Assembly (NCBI GenBank): GCA_028023455.1
Contig: JAQFVV010006550.1
Coordinates: 310,001-374,000 of the forward strand
DNA: 64,000 nt
Direction of reading: 5' to 3'
Source: Epiperipatus broadwayi
Taxonomy: Eukaryota; Onychophora; Udeonychophora; Euonychophora; Peripatidae
Made by a program: the position numbers and the translations under genes. Below the pieces are notes generated by a model. That model searched no databases, had not been told where the DNA came from, and saw only the letters and a program-made list of their open reading frames with translations. Positions 24,108 through 34,800 of this stretch are shown one piece after another (within the stretch, counting starts at the first letter, position 1; every line of letters begins with the position of its first letter).

Positions 24108-24592
24108 CAGAATATTAGGTGTGAGTTAATATATGATAATAGTAAGGAAAGTAGTTTATTATTTAAGGCTCGAATGGGATCTTTAGCTACAAGAGAATAT
24201 ACATGTAAATGGAAAAAAATGGGTGATTTATTTTGTAAATTATGTAAGGAAGGAATAGAAAATATTAGGCATTTGTTAATTGAATGTAAATGCTTGAAAA
24301 CAGAAAGGGTACATATAATGAAGTTATGGAAGAATAAATATGAAAAAAGTGATTATACAGAAAGTGAATTATTGGTTTTTATGCTGGGTTTGGGAAAAGA
24401 TAAAGGGGATTTAGATATAAAGGTTATAGAGTTGACAAAGATTATGTTGTGGAAATGGGATGGGGCAGAATATGGGAAAATTTAGAGTGGGGAATGGAAA
24501 ATAAAGTGGTTAACAGGTTTATCTGGGCATAATTGCTGAGATATTCTTGACTTTGTTTAAGGAGAAGCCACAATACATCACATTATACCATC
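22690..24592 (+). pseudogene. Non-LTR LINE reverse transcriptase, 5' truncated
   Basis: C-terminal two thirds of a LINE ORF2-type polyprotein. The frame opens with KVFAYIVARRVVKWM and QGGFRLDRCIGDSLF (RT motifs 1-2), then FIDIEKSYDRVDR (motif A), a TGA at 22912, GVGLRQGCLMSPILFVLYL (motif B), then a T-run at 23181-23189 where one indel shifts the frame, so the catalytic FADDIFLC (23187 onward) is read in the next frame. The remaining 426 codons contain the thumb and a CKLC/H/C knuckle (about 24232-24295) typical of LINE C-termini. The 3' UTR ends near 24592 with ATCACAT repeats. No endonuclease is present. A (TA)n expansion sits inside the frame. The stop and frameshift make it a pseudogene; I do not assign a clade. 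Confidence 0.85.
24021..24102. repeat. (TA)n microsatellite inside the LINE frame
   Basis: About 80 bp of TA repeat with a few AAT interruptions; it translates as alternating Ile-Tyr and leaves the frame open. The second LINE copy has only about 8-10 bases of TA at this point (near 36313), so this is a local expansion of a pre-existing TATATATA. Confidence 0.95.
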
Positions 24593-25168
24593 ATCACATT
24601 ACTGTTTTTTGTATATGACTTCCCTTCATATACATGAAAAAATGAAAATCTTTATTTGAATATTTTAGTAAGTTTGGCAGAAAAAATAGCTCTTAGTATA
24701 GAGTATATCTTTCTTTATTAACTATTGAATATCTAAAAAATGACCAAACATTTTTTAAAGTAAAAAAAACAAAGCAAGAACAGGTATTATTACATGACTG
24801 TATTATTTCCAGTTTTGAATTCCAAATCTCATAAAAACTGAAAGCAGTTACTGATTTGGGAATAGAAATTTTAATTCACAATTATCAGGTAATCACTGAT
24901 TACTCAAGCTTACTATAGATGGCGCTAGATTAAAAAGTTGCTTTAGTTATATCTTATATTATGTAAGTAAAGAAATTAAGTGATTTGTTATCATTACCAA
25001 AAAATTTGTGACCATTACATGAAAACATAATGAACAAAATCATATAAATTATAAAATTTTGATCCCAATGATAAAAAAAAAAACAAAAAAACATTTTTTT
25101 AAAAATATAAAATAACTAAATATTTCTAGCAGTAAAGTGCTATTTAATAAACATAAGAATCTATTATG

Positions 25169-25290
25169 CCCTGTGTGGTTAAGTGTAGTGGTGGAATGTT
25201 AGATTATGAAATATATGATCCTTGGTTTGATTCCAGTTCTGATACCTTCAGTACATAAACTTAAGAATTCCCAAGAAATAAAACCATTTC
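25169..25290 (+). repeat. tRNA-derived SINE, family S2-like
   Basis: TGTGTGGTTAAGTGTAGTGG resembles an A box, and CCTTGGTTTGATTCCAG is a good B box. Then CAGTACATAAACTTAAGAA and AATAAAACC follow, comparable to the tail of the copies at 20653 and 37218. Confidence 0.5.
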
Positions 25291-25374
25291 ATTATTTAAT
25301 TTTTATTTTATAATTATGTGCTGATACTCATAATTTAACAGCTATGTCTAAAATCTACAATAATCTCTAATGTA

Positions 25375-25610
25375 ATTATAAGGGACGTGAACTCAGACTT
25401 TCAAACTCCCTACATCAATCCATCTTATACAACTTACACATAACCACATGTATATATGAAAAAAATAAATGATCTTCAATTGACGTATTTCATGTGGAAC
25501 CAACACTCATCAATTGGTCCAAATAATCAGTGCTCACTTATATTAAGATATCAAATCTTCAAACTTTAATGGACAAGCCTCAGTCTTCTCCACTCTCCAA
25601 CTCTTCAGCC
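25375..25610 (-). mobile_element. H2 element, single arm
   Basis: Outer TAAGGGACGTGAACTCAGAC, then CCACATGTATATATG, a ribozyme on the minus strand (TTTGGACCAA, TTGATGA with the first core base changed, GTGTTGGTTCCACAT, GAAA, then ACGTC), and inner AACTTTAATGGACAAGCC. Confidence 0.7.
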
Positions 25611-25796
25611 ATTCATTTCATTGAAAATCTGAGAGGGAAATCCTCAAAACACTTGCTGATGTTAATATTATTGTCATACCTATGTTGACCTTAAGTCAAT
25701 CTGACTCCTCACATATAGGATCTTAATATTTCTATAGGCAGAATAACGGTGGAATGTGTAATATTTAAATAAGCTATATTTAGAGCTACATCATAA

Positions 25797-25985
25797 ACAT
25801 GGCAAAACTCTCTATACAGTAGTGCCACCCGATGCCAAACAGAGTTATCAATGGATGCCAGAAGGCTTACTCTGGTTGGCACAGGGTGGCACTACTGTAT
25901 GGAGAGTTTTGCCTTGTTTAATAACAATTATGTGCTAGTATAAGAGATAGTGATCATGTGATGTTTAGTGGTTTAACACTGGTTT
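25797..25985. mobile_element. H1 element, minimal palindrome
   Basis: GGCAAAACTCTC and CAGTAGTGCCACCC on the left are matched by GGGTGGCACTACTG and GAGAGTTTTGCC on the right, separated by only about 60 bp. The right end continues to the complete terminus GATCATGTGATGTTTAG. The ribozyme segment is deleted. Confidence 0.8.
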
Positions 25986-26533
25986 TATTTTTAATCATAT
26001 TATAAGTCATCATGTATAAAGTTATAGTTTTTTTCCTGTAAAGATTCTGGCTTTGTAATCGTTCATATTTCAGTATAATTATATAGCAGTTTTAATAACA
26101 TCAACAATCTTCTTACATATTAAGATATTTGCTTAATGGGTTTTTAATAACATTATTACTAACACTTATCTTCACTCACTAATTCCATTTTATAATTCCT
26201 TTATGATTTCCAATTTAGCTGTTCTTTTATTCTATTTTCTTGTAAGTTATTTTTTCTCAAAGTTTTAATTTTTTTTTGCATTTTAACACTATATGTATGT
26301 ATGTATTAAAAAACACCATAATCTGGAACGTCATTTCAGTGGAGATTAGAAAAAATGGAAAATTAGTTTATTAGATTTCTGCTTTTTCTAAGAAAGTACA
26401 TCTCACTGAATTCATGGTATAATAATTTCTGTATATTATATAGAATTTTACCTAAAAACGTTTTAGAGCTTTTTGAAAAAACTAACTGAAGACAAATTTT
26501 TTTTTTTTGAATTTTTATATAACATTGATTCAG

Positions 26534-26637
26534 ATTTTTTTGTTTTCATGTGTCAAAGCATCGGCCGCAAAGCAAACCAGCAAACCCGAGACAACTCCTT
26601 GTAAGGCGGCTGTGCTGACCACTCGACCACCAACGCT
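26534..26637 (-). repeat. tRNA-derived SINE, family S1
   Basis: On the minus strand: GTGGTCGAGTGGTCAGCAC (A box of Leu/Ser-type tRNAs), GCCTTACAAGG, a B-box region GGGTTTGCTGG, and a tail GGCCGATGCTTTGACACATG followed by an A-rich end. The tail matches the copies at 45688 and 61415. Confidence 0.7.
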
Positions 26638-26697
26638 AGGCATATTTAACAACATAAATCCAATAAAAATTCCACATATAGATGCATATTGCAGATC

Positions 26698-26765
26698 AAT
26701 GAATGGCTTCATGGTGTAATGGTAAACACAGTTATCTATCATGCCCATGGCTTAGGTTTAGAAAT
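26698..26765 (+). repeat. tRNA-Gln-like remnant
   Basis: CTTCATGGTGTAATGGTAA resembles the 5' part of tRNA-Gln (A box) and TTAGGTTTAGAAATAG a decayed B box at the right distance. No intact acceptor stem; a pseudogene or SINE head. Confidence 0.35.
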
Positions 26766-26804
26766 AGTATCTAATAAACTGTTTATTTAGATCCCAAATA
26801 AAAC

Positions 26805-27055
26805 AGTAGCAAACTTTCCATACAGTAGTGCCATCAAGTGTAAGCCTTAGTAATCAATGGATGCAAAAAGGTTTGCACATAAAATGCCTATCAAGTGCCT
26901 ACTCACCCAATATTTCCAGACTAGTTTCTAACTTGTGACTTTCGTTTGTCAGAAGTTTTGGATCTGAGAACACTGTATCTAGATTTTATGAAAGTTTGCT
27001 CCAATTTTAACAGCTTGTGTAGGCATGGGAAATGGTGTTCATGTGATCGCAAATA
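26805..27055 (-). mobile_element. H1 element, single arm
   Basis: CAAACTTTCCATACAGTAGTGCC, TAATCAATGGATGCA, and a ribozyme region on the minus strand with AAACGAAAG in place of CTGATGAAAG, AGTCACAAGTT, GAAACTAGTC and TGGAAATATTG. Ends at GTGATCGC. The first core box is destroyed. Confidence 0.7.
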
Positions 27056-27159
27056 AACTTAGAATTTTTATTTATAATATTTAAATACAAGTATATTGTC
27101 TATAGTGAACTTAAATTAATTAGAAGAGATTTAAACTCCGACTTTCAGGCTCTCTACAG

Positions 27160-27365
27160 CTATACACTCTATATAAATTGAGCACTGATTATGTATATGT
27201 GCGAGATGATGATCTGGACCAATTGATGAGTGCTGGTTCCACATGAAATATGTTATTTGAGATCATTCATCTTTTTCACATGTATGTGGTTATGTGTGCC
27301 AATTGTATAGATGGAGTGGATAGTTGTAGGGAGATTAAAAGACTGAGTTCAAATCCCTTCTAATT
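27160..27365 (+). mobile_element. H2 element, single arm
   Basis: AAATTGAGCACTGATT, GATCTGGACCAA, TTGATGA, GTGCTGGTTCCACAT, GAAATATG, then TTTGAGATC, a Ca-rich stretch and the outer word GAGTTCAAATCCC. It lacks the inverted partner. Confidence 0.7.
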
Positions 27366-28041
27366 TCTATTTATGTAATCAGCACATAGATAACATAACT
27401 AACTTTTTACTATTAGACATTAAATGATCATCTAAATATTGGTAACAAGTGTAGAAAAAAACCCTCTATTATCTGGTGATGGTTAAACCAGTAATTAATA
27501 CCTTTCCATTACTGTTTTTTTTTGTAAGTGGGATGGTAAGAGAGTTAAAGAGGCTTTTATACAAGTCTCTGTCTTTTAGCACATTGTGCAAAAGCTGTTT
27601 TAGTTTTACACACACACACACTGGACTATTTTCATTATCTAAAATTTAATTGCTAAATGTCTATTTCAATTTTTAAATAGAATGACTGTTAGTAGTAATA
27701 ACATATATTAGTCTATAATGTAATATTTTGAGTGGTCCTATTTCTTTGTGAGATGTTCTGGATCTGATCAGTGACAATACTGGCATGGGGATGGAATCTC
27801 AAACATTTACATTTCTATCCTGTTAGTGATCAAGCCAACAACACCCAAGGAACTCAAAATGTTGTGTTATATTCTAACCTGTGTACTACTATTAACCACT
27901 GAAGATATTTGAAAAATTTAAATAGTTTGTATTTTTATAAAGACATTTAACAATTAATTATAGATGGTGGAAACAGTCCTATGTATAATTATCCACAAAA
28001 TGCTATCATCACAAAGTTATAGGCAGAATTATATATATAAA

Positions 28042-28604
28042 TGAAAAGATAATATCCAGTCAATAAAGAGAGAAACTTTAATATTTGTTGTCATCAAGAA
28101 ATTCTCACTTACTACTAATTGACAATTCCTGAGACTAAACAAGTTTTACTCATAAACCTATAATAGCACTTTACTGAAGTAAAAGGGATCCTCTTTTACT
28201 TCAAACCCAAGATCTTATATGGTTTTAAACACAGAAAGCTACTTTTATAGGTGTCCAAATGTGAAAAGGATAGCATCTTTCTTGACATTCTGCAAATAAT
28301 ATTTTTAAATTTATCCAGAGGGTTGTATATGTTGAAGTTAAAAATATTATTTGCAGAATGTCAAGAAAGATACTATTCTGTCACATTCTCTCACCTATAA
28401 AAATAGCTTTATGGGTTTAAATCCATATAAGAACTTGGTTTGAAGTAAAAGAAGATCCCTTTTACTTCAATAAAGGTATTATTATAGGTGTATGAGTAAA
28501 ACTTGCTTAGTCTCAGGAATTGTCAATTAGTAGTAATTGAGAATTTCTTGGTAGCAACAAATATTAAAGTTTCTTTCTCTATTTATTGGATATTATCTTT
28601 TTTA
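28042..28604. repeat. 560-bp fold-back element
   Basis: Arms of about 260 bp, inverted, very similar: AAAGATAATATCCAGTCAAT against TATTGGATATTATCTTTT, CTAATTGACAATTCCTGAGA against TCTCAGGAATTGTCAATTAG, and TTCTTGACATTCTGCAAATA against TATTTGCAGAATGTCAAGAA. The spacer is about 30 bp around 28315. No hammerhead boxes and no coding frame. Arms this alike suggest a young insertion or gene conversion between arms. Confidence 0.9.
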
Positions 28605-30127
28605 TTTCTAATAATTATTATAACAATAATCCATAGAAACATTTATATATATATATATATATATTATACCTGTACACATCCCTTAACCTTTCCAACTTAC
28701 ACTCACATTTCAGCATTTCTGATGTTTTTCTTTGTCCCACACATCAATGTACAATAGATGATCAAATGATTATTACTTATTTGAAAATAATAAATTTGAC
28801 TTCATTTGATACATATTTTTGTTTACTACTGAAATAAATTTTAAATGTTCACATTTTGTTTCTGTAAATATTAAAAAAATGATTGTAAACAAAACAAAGA
28901 GTTTAGACATCATCGTTTCTAGAAAGATTATTTTCAATTTATAAAATCAATGAAATACTTTTTAATTCTTATTATTTTTAAACATCCAAACAAATAATTA
29001 TTTATTTCTCTTATATCTAATGAATTATGCTTTAAAAGTTTAATTTTTTTGAATATTTATTGCAAAACTGCAATATTTTCTTACTTGTAAGTGTAAATAA
29101 ATTGCAACATAAAAACTAAGCTTTAAATTGCTTCAGGCTGTGCTTAGATTCAAACTAATATAATGTTATATTTTTGAAAATAAAGTATTTTAAGTCAAAA
29201 TAAGTTATTAGTAATTTATAATTCTTGATATCTAATAAATATAGTGCAAATTATTTAAAAAGAAATATCTAAAATCGTAATAAGTTCACAAATAAACAAG
29301 TTTTTGGTCATTGAAATTATTTACTTTAAACACGGTCATAAAATGCCAAATGTTTTATAGCCTTGGCAACAGACAATGGCTGAACATGTCAGTGCTGGGC
29401 TTATGTCCATTGTAAGAGCAGGAATTTTGACTTCCCATCTTCTACTTCAAATTTTTCAATGAAAATTTATTATAATAAAATATACTGTTTTACATGCACT
29501 TTAATGTATAATACTTATAAAAAAATTCACCAGGGGGAGAATTGGTTAAAAAATCAAATAATTCACGTCAATCGATAATTAGGTTAATGATTGTGCTTGC
29601 ATATGTCTTAAATTCACCATCTCACTAATACTTTATAATAAGCAATTAGTAGCTAATTAACCAAAATTTAATAATTGTTGTATTTGTTTTTTTAAACTAT
29701 TGTATTATTAGCAGTAGAGATGGTCTTTATTAATATATAATTAAAAGAGATAAAGAAATGTGGGTGAATATATACTGATTTTGGTTTTAATCATTTTATC
29801 TTTATTTTTCTTCTTAATGATTTCCAATAAATTGTATAAAAATTAGTACTAGGAAGAATTTCACTTTTTTGCAACAAGCAAAATTATCTGAAAAATAACA
29901 AATTTTGATTGATCCATCAAAGATTGGTCTAAAAAATAGGTGGTATTTTTATTTTTTGTACTTGAAAGATATCTAAAAAGATTATCTTGAAAAAAACATT
30001 GAAATAACATTTTTTTTTTTTTTAAAATAAAACATTATTGTTGTTTTAGAAAGGAATTGTCAAAAAATGGCATATGTACTAAAATGAGTGCTTTTTTAAA
30101 AATAAATTTACTAAAAGGAAGATCATA
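28605..30127. other. AT-rich DNA without recognisable genes
   Basis: A (TA)n run at about 28645-28665 and otherwise nothing that can be supported. Confidence 0.5.
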
Positions 30128-30521
30128 TATGAGGGGGATACCAAACAGAAAACAGAATTGTCTTTTGAATGATGGAGCACTAATAGTACAGGCTTCTGCT
30201 AGATGAAAATTTATAGGATCTTTCTAAGTCAATATTGTAGCCAAGATTGCTGGAAAGAGGGAGAGAACATTTCAGGAAAAGCAGGAGGGGTTCCATTTGA
30301 CCATGGACCTTTGTCATTGAGTTCTTTAATATTTTATCTATTTTATGATACTGATCCATACAAGCAAGGAAGATGCTATGAATAAAACCCAAGTATATGA
30401 TCAGACATGTAATCATCTAAATTCAGGTTGTGCTTTGAAGCAATGCTTGGAAGCTATGATTATGATACAAAAAGAAAACAGCATCCAGACAATGGAAACT
30501 CTCACTTAGTCTCATCCTACA

Positions 30522-30893
30522 AAGGCATGAGTACTAAACCAATAAACATCACATGATCACCATTCTTTATGCTTACACAAGCTGTTTACACAGAGGCTAA
30601 ACTCTCCATACAGTATCACCACTCAGTGCAAGCCAGAATAATCAATGGATGCACAAAGGTTTAGGCATAAAATCCCTATCTGATGCACACTCATCCAATA
30701 TCTAGGTGCAGTGCTCTCAGATCCAAGACTCCTCACTGATGAAAGCCACAAGCTAGAAACTAGTCTGGGGATATTGTATGAGTAGGCATTAGATAGGGAT
30801 TTTATGCACAAACCTTTTTGCATCCATCAATGACTCTGGTTTGCACTGTGGTGCTACCGTATGGGAAGTTTAGCCTCTGTGTAAGGCATGAGT
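30522..30893. mobile_element. H1 fold-back element with 11-bp target duplication
   Basis: AAGGCATGAGT at 30522-30532 is repeated at 30883-30893. The element between begins with the complete end CCAATAAACATCACATGATC and ends truncated at GTTTAGCCTCTGTGT. Both arms are present (CTCCATACAGTATCACC; GTGGTGCTACCGTATGG). It interrupts the mariner reading, so the empty site is inferred directly. Confidence 0.9.
30722..30776 (+). ncRNA. Hammerhead ribozyme-like motif, family H1
   Basis: CCAAGACTCCTCA, CTGATGA (30736-30742), stem II AGC-CACAA-GCT, GAAA (30756-30759), ACTAGT as stem III, cleavage-type C at 30765, then TGGGGATATTG. Stem I pairs TGGGGA with TCCTCA, one pair G-U, with CAA/TTG beyond an internal loop. 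The one non-canonical point is an A-A opposition at the base of stem II. Confidence 0.6.
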
Positions 30894-31549
30894 TGTGAAA
30901 ATAAATGTGAAAACTGTGCTGATTGGTTTCTGTGATGCTAGGGAGATTGGGCATTCATATATCCCAAGTTAAAACAATTAAACCTTGTTGAAAGTTTTGT
31001 AAAGATTGCATTATAATTTATGGTAAAAGGTAACTGGTTTTTCCATCACAAAAACACATCTTCTTGCACAGAACTGAATTTTTAAGCAATTTTGTACCAT
31101 AAACATGATGCTTTCTGCCTCATTATCTATATTTACCTGACCTTGCTCCATTCAATCTGTCTTATTTTCATGATTGGAAAAAGATTTCAAAGACAAATGT
31201 TTTACTGATGTTGAAGATTTGAAAGAAATCACAGAAATGCTAATGGCATCCACAACAATGAGTTCAAAACCTGTTTTGAACCATGGTGAAAATATTTGGG
31301 CAGTAGAGAATTCTTGAAGAAAATTGCAGTTTAAAAATGTAAATAAATACACTATTTTTTATAAATTAATTCTGGCTTCTTTTGGATACTCCCTGGTATG
31401 CTGTGAATGAGTGCGTATTGGATAATGAATATTATATTTTTCATAAAGTAAGAATGCCAGTGAAATTTATTTAACTTATTTCTTGATATATGGAAAACAT
31501 GCTAATACTTTTTGTTGAACATAATACAGCCAAACAAGTATTATTCCAT

Positions 31550-31668
31550 ATTCATCATCATCATCATCAACCACTATCAATCCACTGCAGGATGAAGGTC
31601 TCTCCAAGTTTAATCCATCTTTTCTGATCTTTAGCTTCTCTTCTCCACAACACCCCTGCATATTATTG
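31550..31668 (-). pseudogene. RTE-like LINE, 3' end
   Basis: Minus strand encodes the same terminal peptide as at 6225 (REAKDQKRWIKLGETF, QWID, stop), followed by (GAT)n. Truncated after about 110 bp. Confidence 0.8.
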
Positions 31669-32619
31669 AATGATATAATCCAATGAAGCTTACATTTGAT
31701 CTATTAAAAACTTCAGTGTACAAAGCAAAGTCTCCCAAGTGCTTATACAAATAACATTTAGTCTTAATTATTGTAACAAAGTTGTCAGAGGGAATTTATT
31801 GGAATAAATATTTCAATGGCAGCTATCTATATTAAAATTTTGAAAATCCATTAGATATGTAAAAAATATTGAGTATTAAGGCATAATATTAAAAACTATA
31901 GAATTACATTTATAGCACTTTATTGTTTCAGGAATTTTTTGTAGGTGGAAGCTGTAATCAGAATGCAATTTTCCTCTTCAAGTGTCGCTAATTAGCGTGT
32001 GTGAAAATGAGAAAAAACCCTTAATTTTTTTCTGTAACCTTAAAAGAGACAAAACCAGATTATTCAGTAATATTTTTATAAAAATGTTTTAATTTCAACA
32101 TTATTTTGTTATTATACAATAAATATTTAATATGAATATTTCACATAATAAAAGAATATAATATTTTATAATTTTGATTGATGATTTTTATCAAATAGTA
32201 TGCTGATTCGGTTTTCTTCAGATTTTGAATCGTTATATCTTACAGTTTAAATACTATATTTTTTTATTTCATAGATATCAATTATTTATTTCATAAGTGT
32301 AAATATTTGAAAGCATTAGAATTTCAATTATACATCTATCTATAATTTAGTCGATCAAATATTTTACTGATCTCAATTTTTTTTATATATATTTTGAAAT
32401 ATAATATTTTTATTCTTTATAAAAATGTTATTTTTTTATAAGTACAACTATTTCAAAATATTATAATTTCAATTACATTACCATTAGGTATGAAAATGCT
32501 AAAAAAATATTTTTAGGACTAAAAAATGCTGAAAAATATATACCCAATTAAAGGATTAATGTATATTTGTGATTTTGTTAAAATGTACAAGGTAAAATAT
32601 TATTAATAAATTATATGTA
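31669..32619. other. AT-rich DNA without recognisable genes
   Basis: Long A/T runs only; no supported feature. Confidence 0.5.
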
Positions 32620-32799
32620 TATAATATTTTAAATGCCCCATAGTATGATCTTTCAACCACACTCCCTTTTAAATAAAAAAAAAGATTGAATTTTGCAAAC
32701 CATTCTTTCCTTTGAATGGGCTGCAAAATTCAAGCTTTTATTTATTTAAAGGGGGAGTGTGGCTGAAAATAATATAACTTATAGGTAATTAAAATATTT
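32620..32799. repeat. Fold-back element, family F
   Basis: Left arm AACCACACTCCCTTTTAAATA is inverted on the right as TATTTAAAGGGGGAGTGTGG; further out, ATAATATTTTAA is matched by TTAAAATATTTA. A one-armed relative lies at 6149. Confidence 0.8.
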
Positions 32800-33245
32800 A
32801 TACAGATTTCAGATAGCATTATGCATTGTTTCTATTTAATGTATATAAAAGATGAAGATTGTAAGTATAAGTATTTAGACAAGAGTATACATGTTTACAT
32901 ATGGGATTTTAATATGAACTAAATTAATTTCTCCCTAACCTAATAACTTATATCTGTATGCAATACATTTTTTATTTATTTTTATCTACTTTGCCATGGA
33001 AGGAATAAATTATTTTCTCCCTGACTATAATTATTATTGGCACTAGGCTTGCTATTTAAATTATGCAAGCTCTATTTCTGAAAATTGTAGTCATAGCATT
33101 ATTTTTACCACTTGTATATTTTTATTAAACAATTTAATTAATTATAAACAATTAAGATTGTCAATTCCTCAACAAGCTTTGTGATAAATGCTTAGCCAGA
33201 GAAAGCATTTAAAATATCTCTGTCAGGAACCCCTCCCCAAACTCC

Positions 33246-33284
33246 TGACCATGGTTTTGTGCTTTGGCACTCCTCAGAGAGGTG
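33246..33284 (-). ncRNA. Hammerhead-like motif, H3 left arm (core damaged)
   Basis: Minus strand: ACACCTCT, CTGAGGA, GTGC-CAAA-GCAC, then AAAA where GAAA is required, ACCATGGTC and AGGAG. The single G-to-A change at the first G of GAAA should inactivate it. Confidence 0.6.
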
Positions 33285-33297
33285 TCTGAACCTACCC

Positions 33298-33346
33298 TGA
33301 CACCTCTCTGAGGAGTGCCAAAGCATGAAACCATGGTCAGGGGTTT
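33298..33346 (+). ncRNA. Hammerhead ribozyme-like motif, family H3
   Basis: ACACCTCT, CTGAGGA (33308-33314), stem II GTGC-CAAA-GCAT, GAAA (33327-33330), CCATGG, GTC ending at 33338 (predicted cleavage follows it), then AGGGGT. Stem I pairs AGGGGT with ACCTCT (one G-U); stem III is ACC/GGT with an AU loop, or a dimer through the palindrome ACCATGGT. All core boxes match the hammerhead consensus; the only weakness is a G-U pair at the base of stem II. Confidence 0.8.
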
Positions 33347-33731
33347 GAGGAGGGGTTCCTGACAGAGATATTTTAAAGGCTTTCTCTGGCTAAGCATTTA
33401 TCACAAAGCTTGTTGGGGAATTGGCAACCCTCATTGTTTATAACTTACAAGCTTAAGAGAATAGGGGCATGTGATCTATGACTCTTATTTTGACAATTTA
33501 ATTAATTGTCTTTTAAAATAATTTGTATTTGAAAGATTTTAGTGTAGTCTCTTTTTTTAATATGTGCTTGTACCATAAGAGTGATGTGCTAACTTTACAT
33601 GATTCACACATGATATCATTTACCAATTAAGAAATTAGAGTTAACTGGGGTAAATGTAGAATCAGTATCATTTATGTATTTATACTTTCTTATATTTGGG
33701 GGAAAGCAATACAATAATCAGTATTTCTATT

Positions 33732-34007
33732 ATTGAAATAAATTGGCATACTATCAAATCTCTTTGCACTCATTATAATACTTATCTGACAGCCAGTCAG
33801 ATGTGAAGATAGCTGCCCAAATGACAACCAAACCTTAAAAACGACAAAGATTTTATGAGAAAAGGGCCACTCTTTTCTCATAAAATCTTTGTTGTGTGTT
33901 TAAGGTTTGGTTGTCATTTGGGCAGCTATCTTCACATCTGATTGGCTGTCAGATAAGTATTATAATGAGTGCAAAGATATTTGGCAGTATCTCAATTTAT
34001 TTCAATT
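33732..34007. repeat. Fold-back element, family G
   Basis: TGAAATAAATTG, ATCTGACAGCCAGTCAGATG, CAAATGACAACCAAACCTTA and CTCATAAAATCTTTGT-type words occur inverted on either side of about 33868. A one-armed relative is at 48657-48780. No hammerhead boxes seen. Confidence 0.85.
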
Positions 34008-34800
34008 TTCAACTATCGACACTTCACAAATTAAAATATTATTTCTATTATTGTAATATTAAAAATTTTGGCAAATGAAATTTCAAAGCATTAAACTCCT
34101 AAAACACAAACACTCATACCGTTAAGTGTGTTTGATTTTATTTATTAAAATAAAGGAGAATTAATTAATAAACTTCCAATAAATGACTGGATCTTATATC
34201 TCATTTAAGAAGAATTTTATTTAAACTTTTCATTATATCCTAAAAAGCAAAAATTCAGAATATTTTTTCTTCTCTTTTTTAAAATTATATTGTTGTCACA
34301 AATTCATCCACTTATGTTTAACATTTTATTATTACTTTGTTCTGGGGAATCTATAAAGATTGTTTGATTTTATAAATAATATTTATTTAATTATGAGTTT
34401 GGTTTGATCTTATACTTAGGACCATCTATTATATGATCTAGATTATGTGTCAGTTCTGAGAGACACTGCATCATCTAATGTCATTCTAATAGATTGTGTA
34501 TGGATTGATGACCAGTAAATACATCTCTTAATGACTGTATCATAATACATATCTTAACATAAAGAACAAAAACCACATCATCTACATTATAAATAATGTA
34601 TTATTCAAAGCCCAGTCTGTTACTACTCACCCACACATGCACACACACATACATATATATAAATTCATAAATTGAGAGAAAAAAACATCTTTTGTCTATA
34701 AATGTTACTTAGATAACAATTTGTAGATTTTCTATTGGTTTATTAACTTTTGTTTGTTATGCTATAAATTTTAAGAATATAAACCTAATAATAAAACAAC

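Larger units (their letters stand above)
30128..31410 (+). pseudogene. Mariner transposase relic, interrupted by H1
   Basis: Decayed Tc1/mariner (mariner-type) transposon. Left end near 30131 (GGGGGATACC, AAACAGAATT) is the approximate inverse of the right end (AATTCTGGCTTCTTTTGGA, TACTCCCTGG), with TA at both borders. In shifting frames, transposase blocks can be read: YDTKxKTASRQWKL near 30455, VLIGFCDAREIGHSYIPS near 30912, NWFFHHKNTSSC near 31030 (compare the family's W-x-LHHDNAPxH), PDLAPFN near 31140 (compare PYSPDLAPxD), and FTDVEDLKE near 31200. An H1 element at 30533-30882 splits it. Numerous stops and frameshifts; no active protein is possible. Confidence 0.8.
33129..33507. mobile_element. 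H3 fold-back element with 15-bp target duplication
   Basis: ACAATTTAATTAATT at 33129-33143 recurs exactly at 33493-33507. Between them are two inverted arms: GCTTAGCCAGAGAAAGC against GCTTTCTCTGGCTAAGC, and GACCATGGTTTTGTGCTTTG against CAAAGCATGAAACCATGGTC. The right arm extends about 50 bp further (CTTACAAGCTTAAGAG, ATGTGATCTATGACTC) than the left, so one end is complete and the other truncated. Both arms hold a ribozyme motif. No coding frame. Confidence 0.9.

Noticed and set aside
19593-24922. Shared ATTACTCAAGCTTAC / ATAGATGGC words at 19593 and 24893 as a repeat family
   Set aside because: Only about 27 bases are alike; no ends can be drawn.
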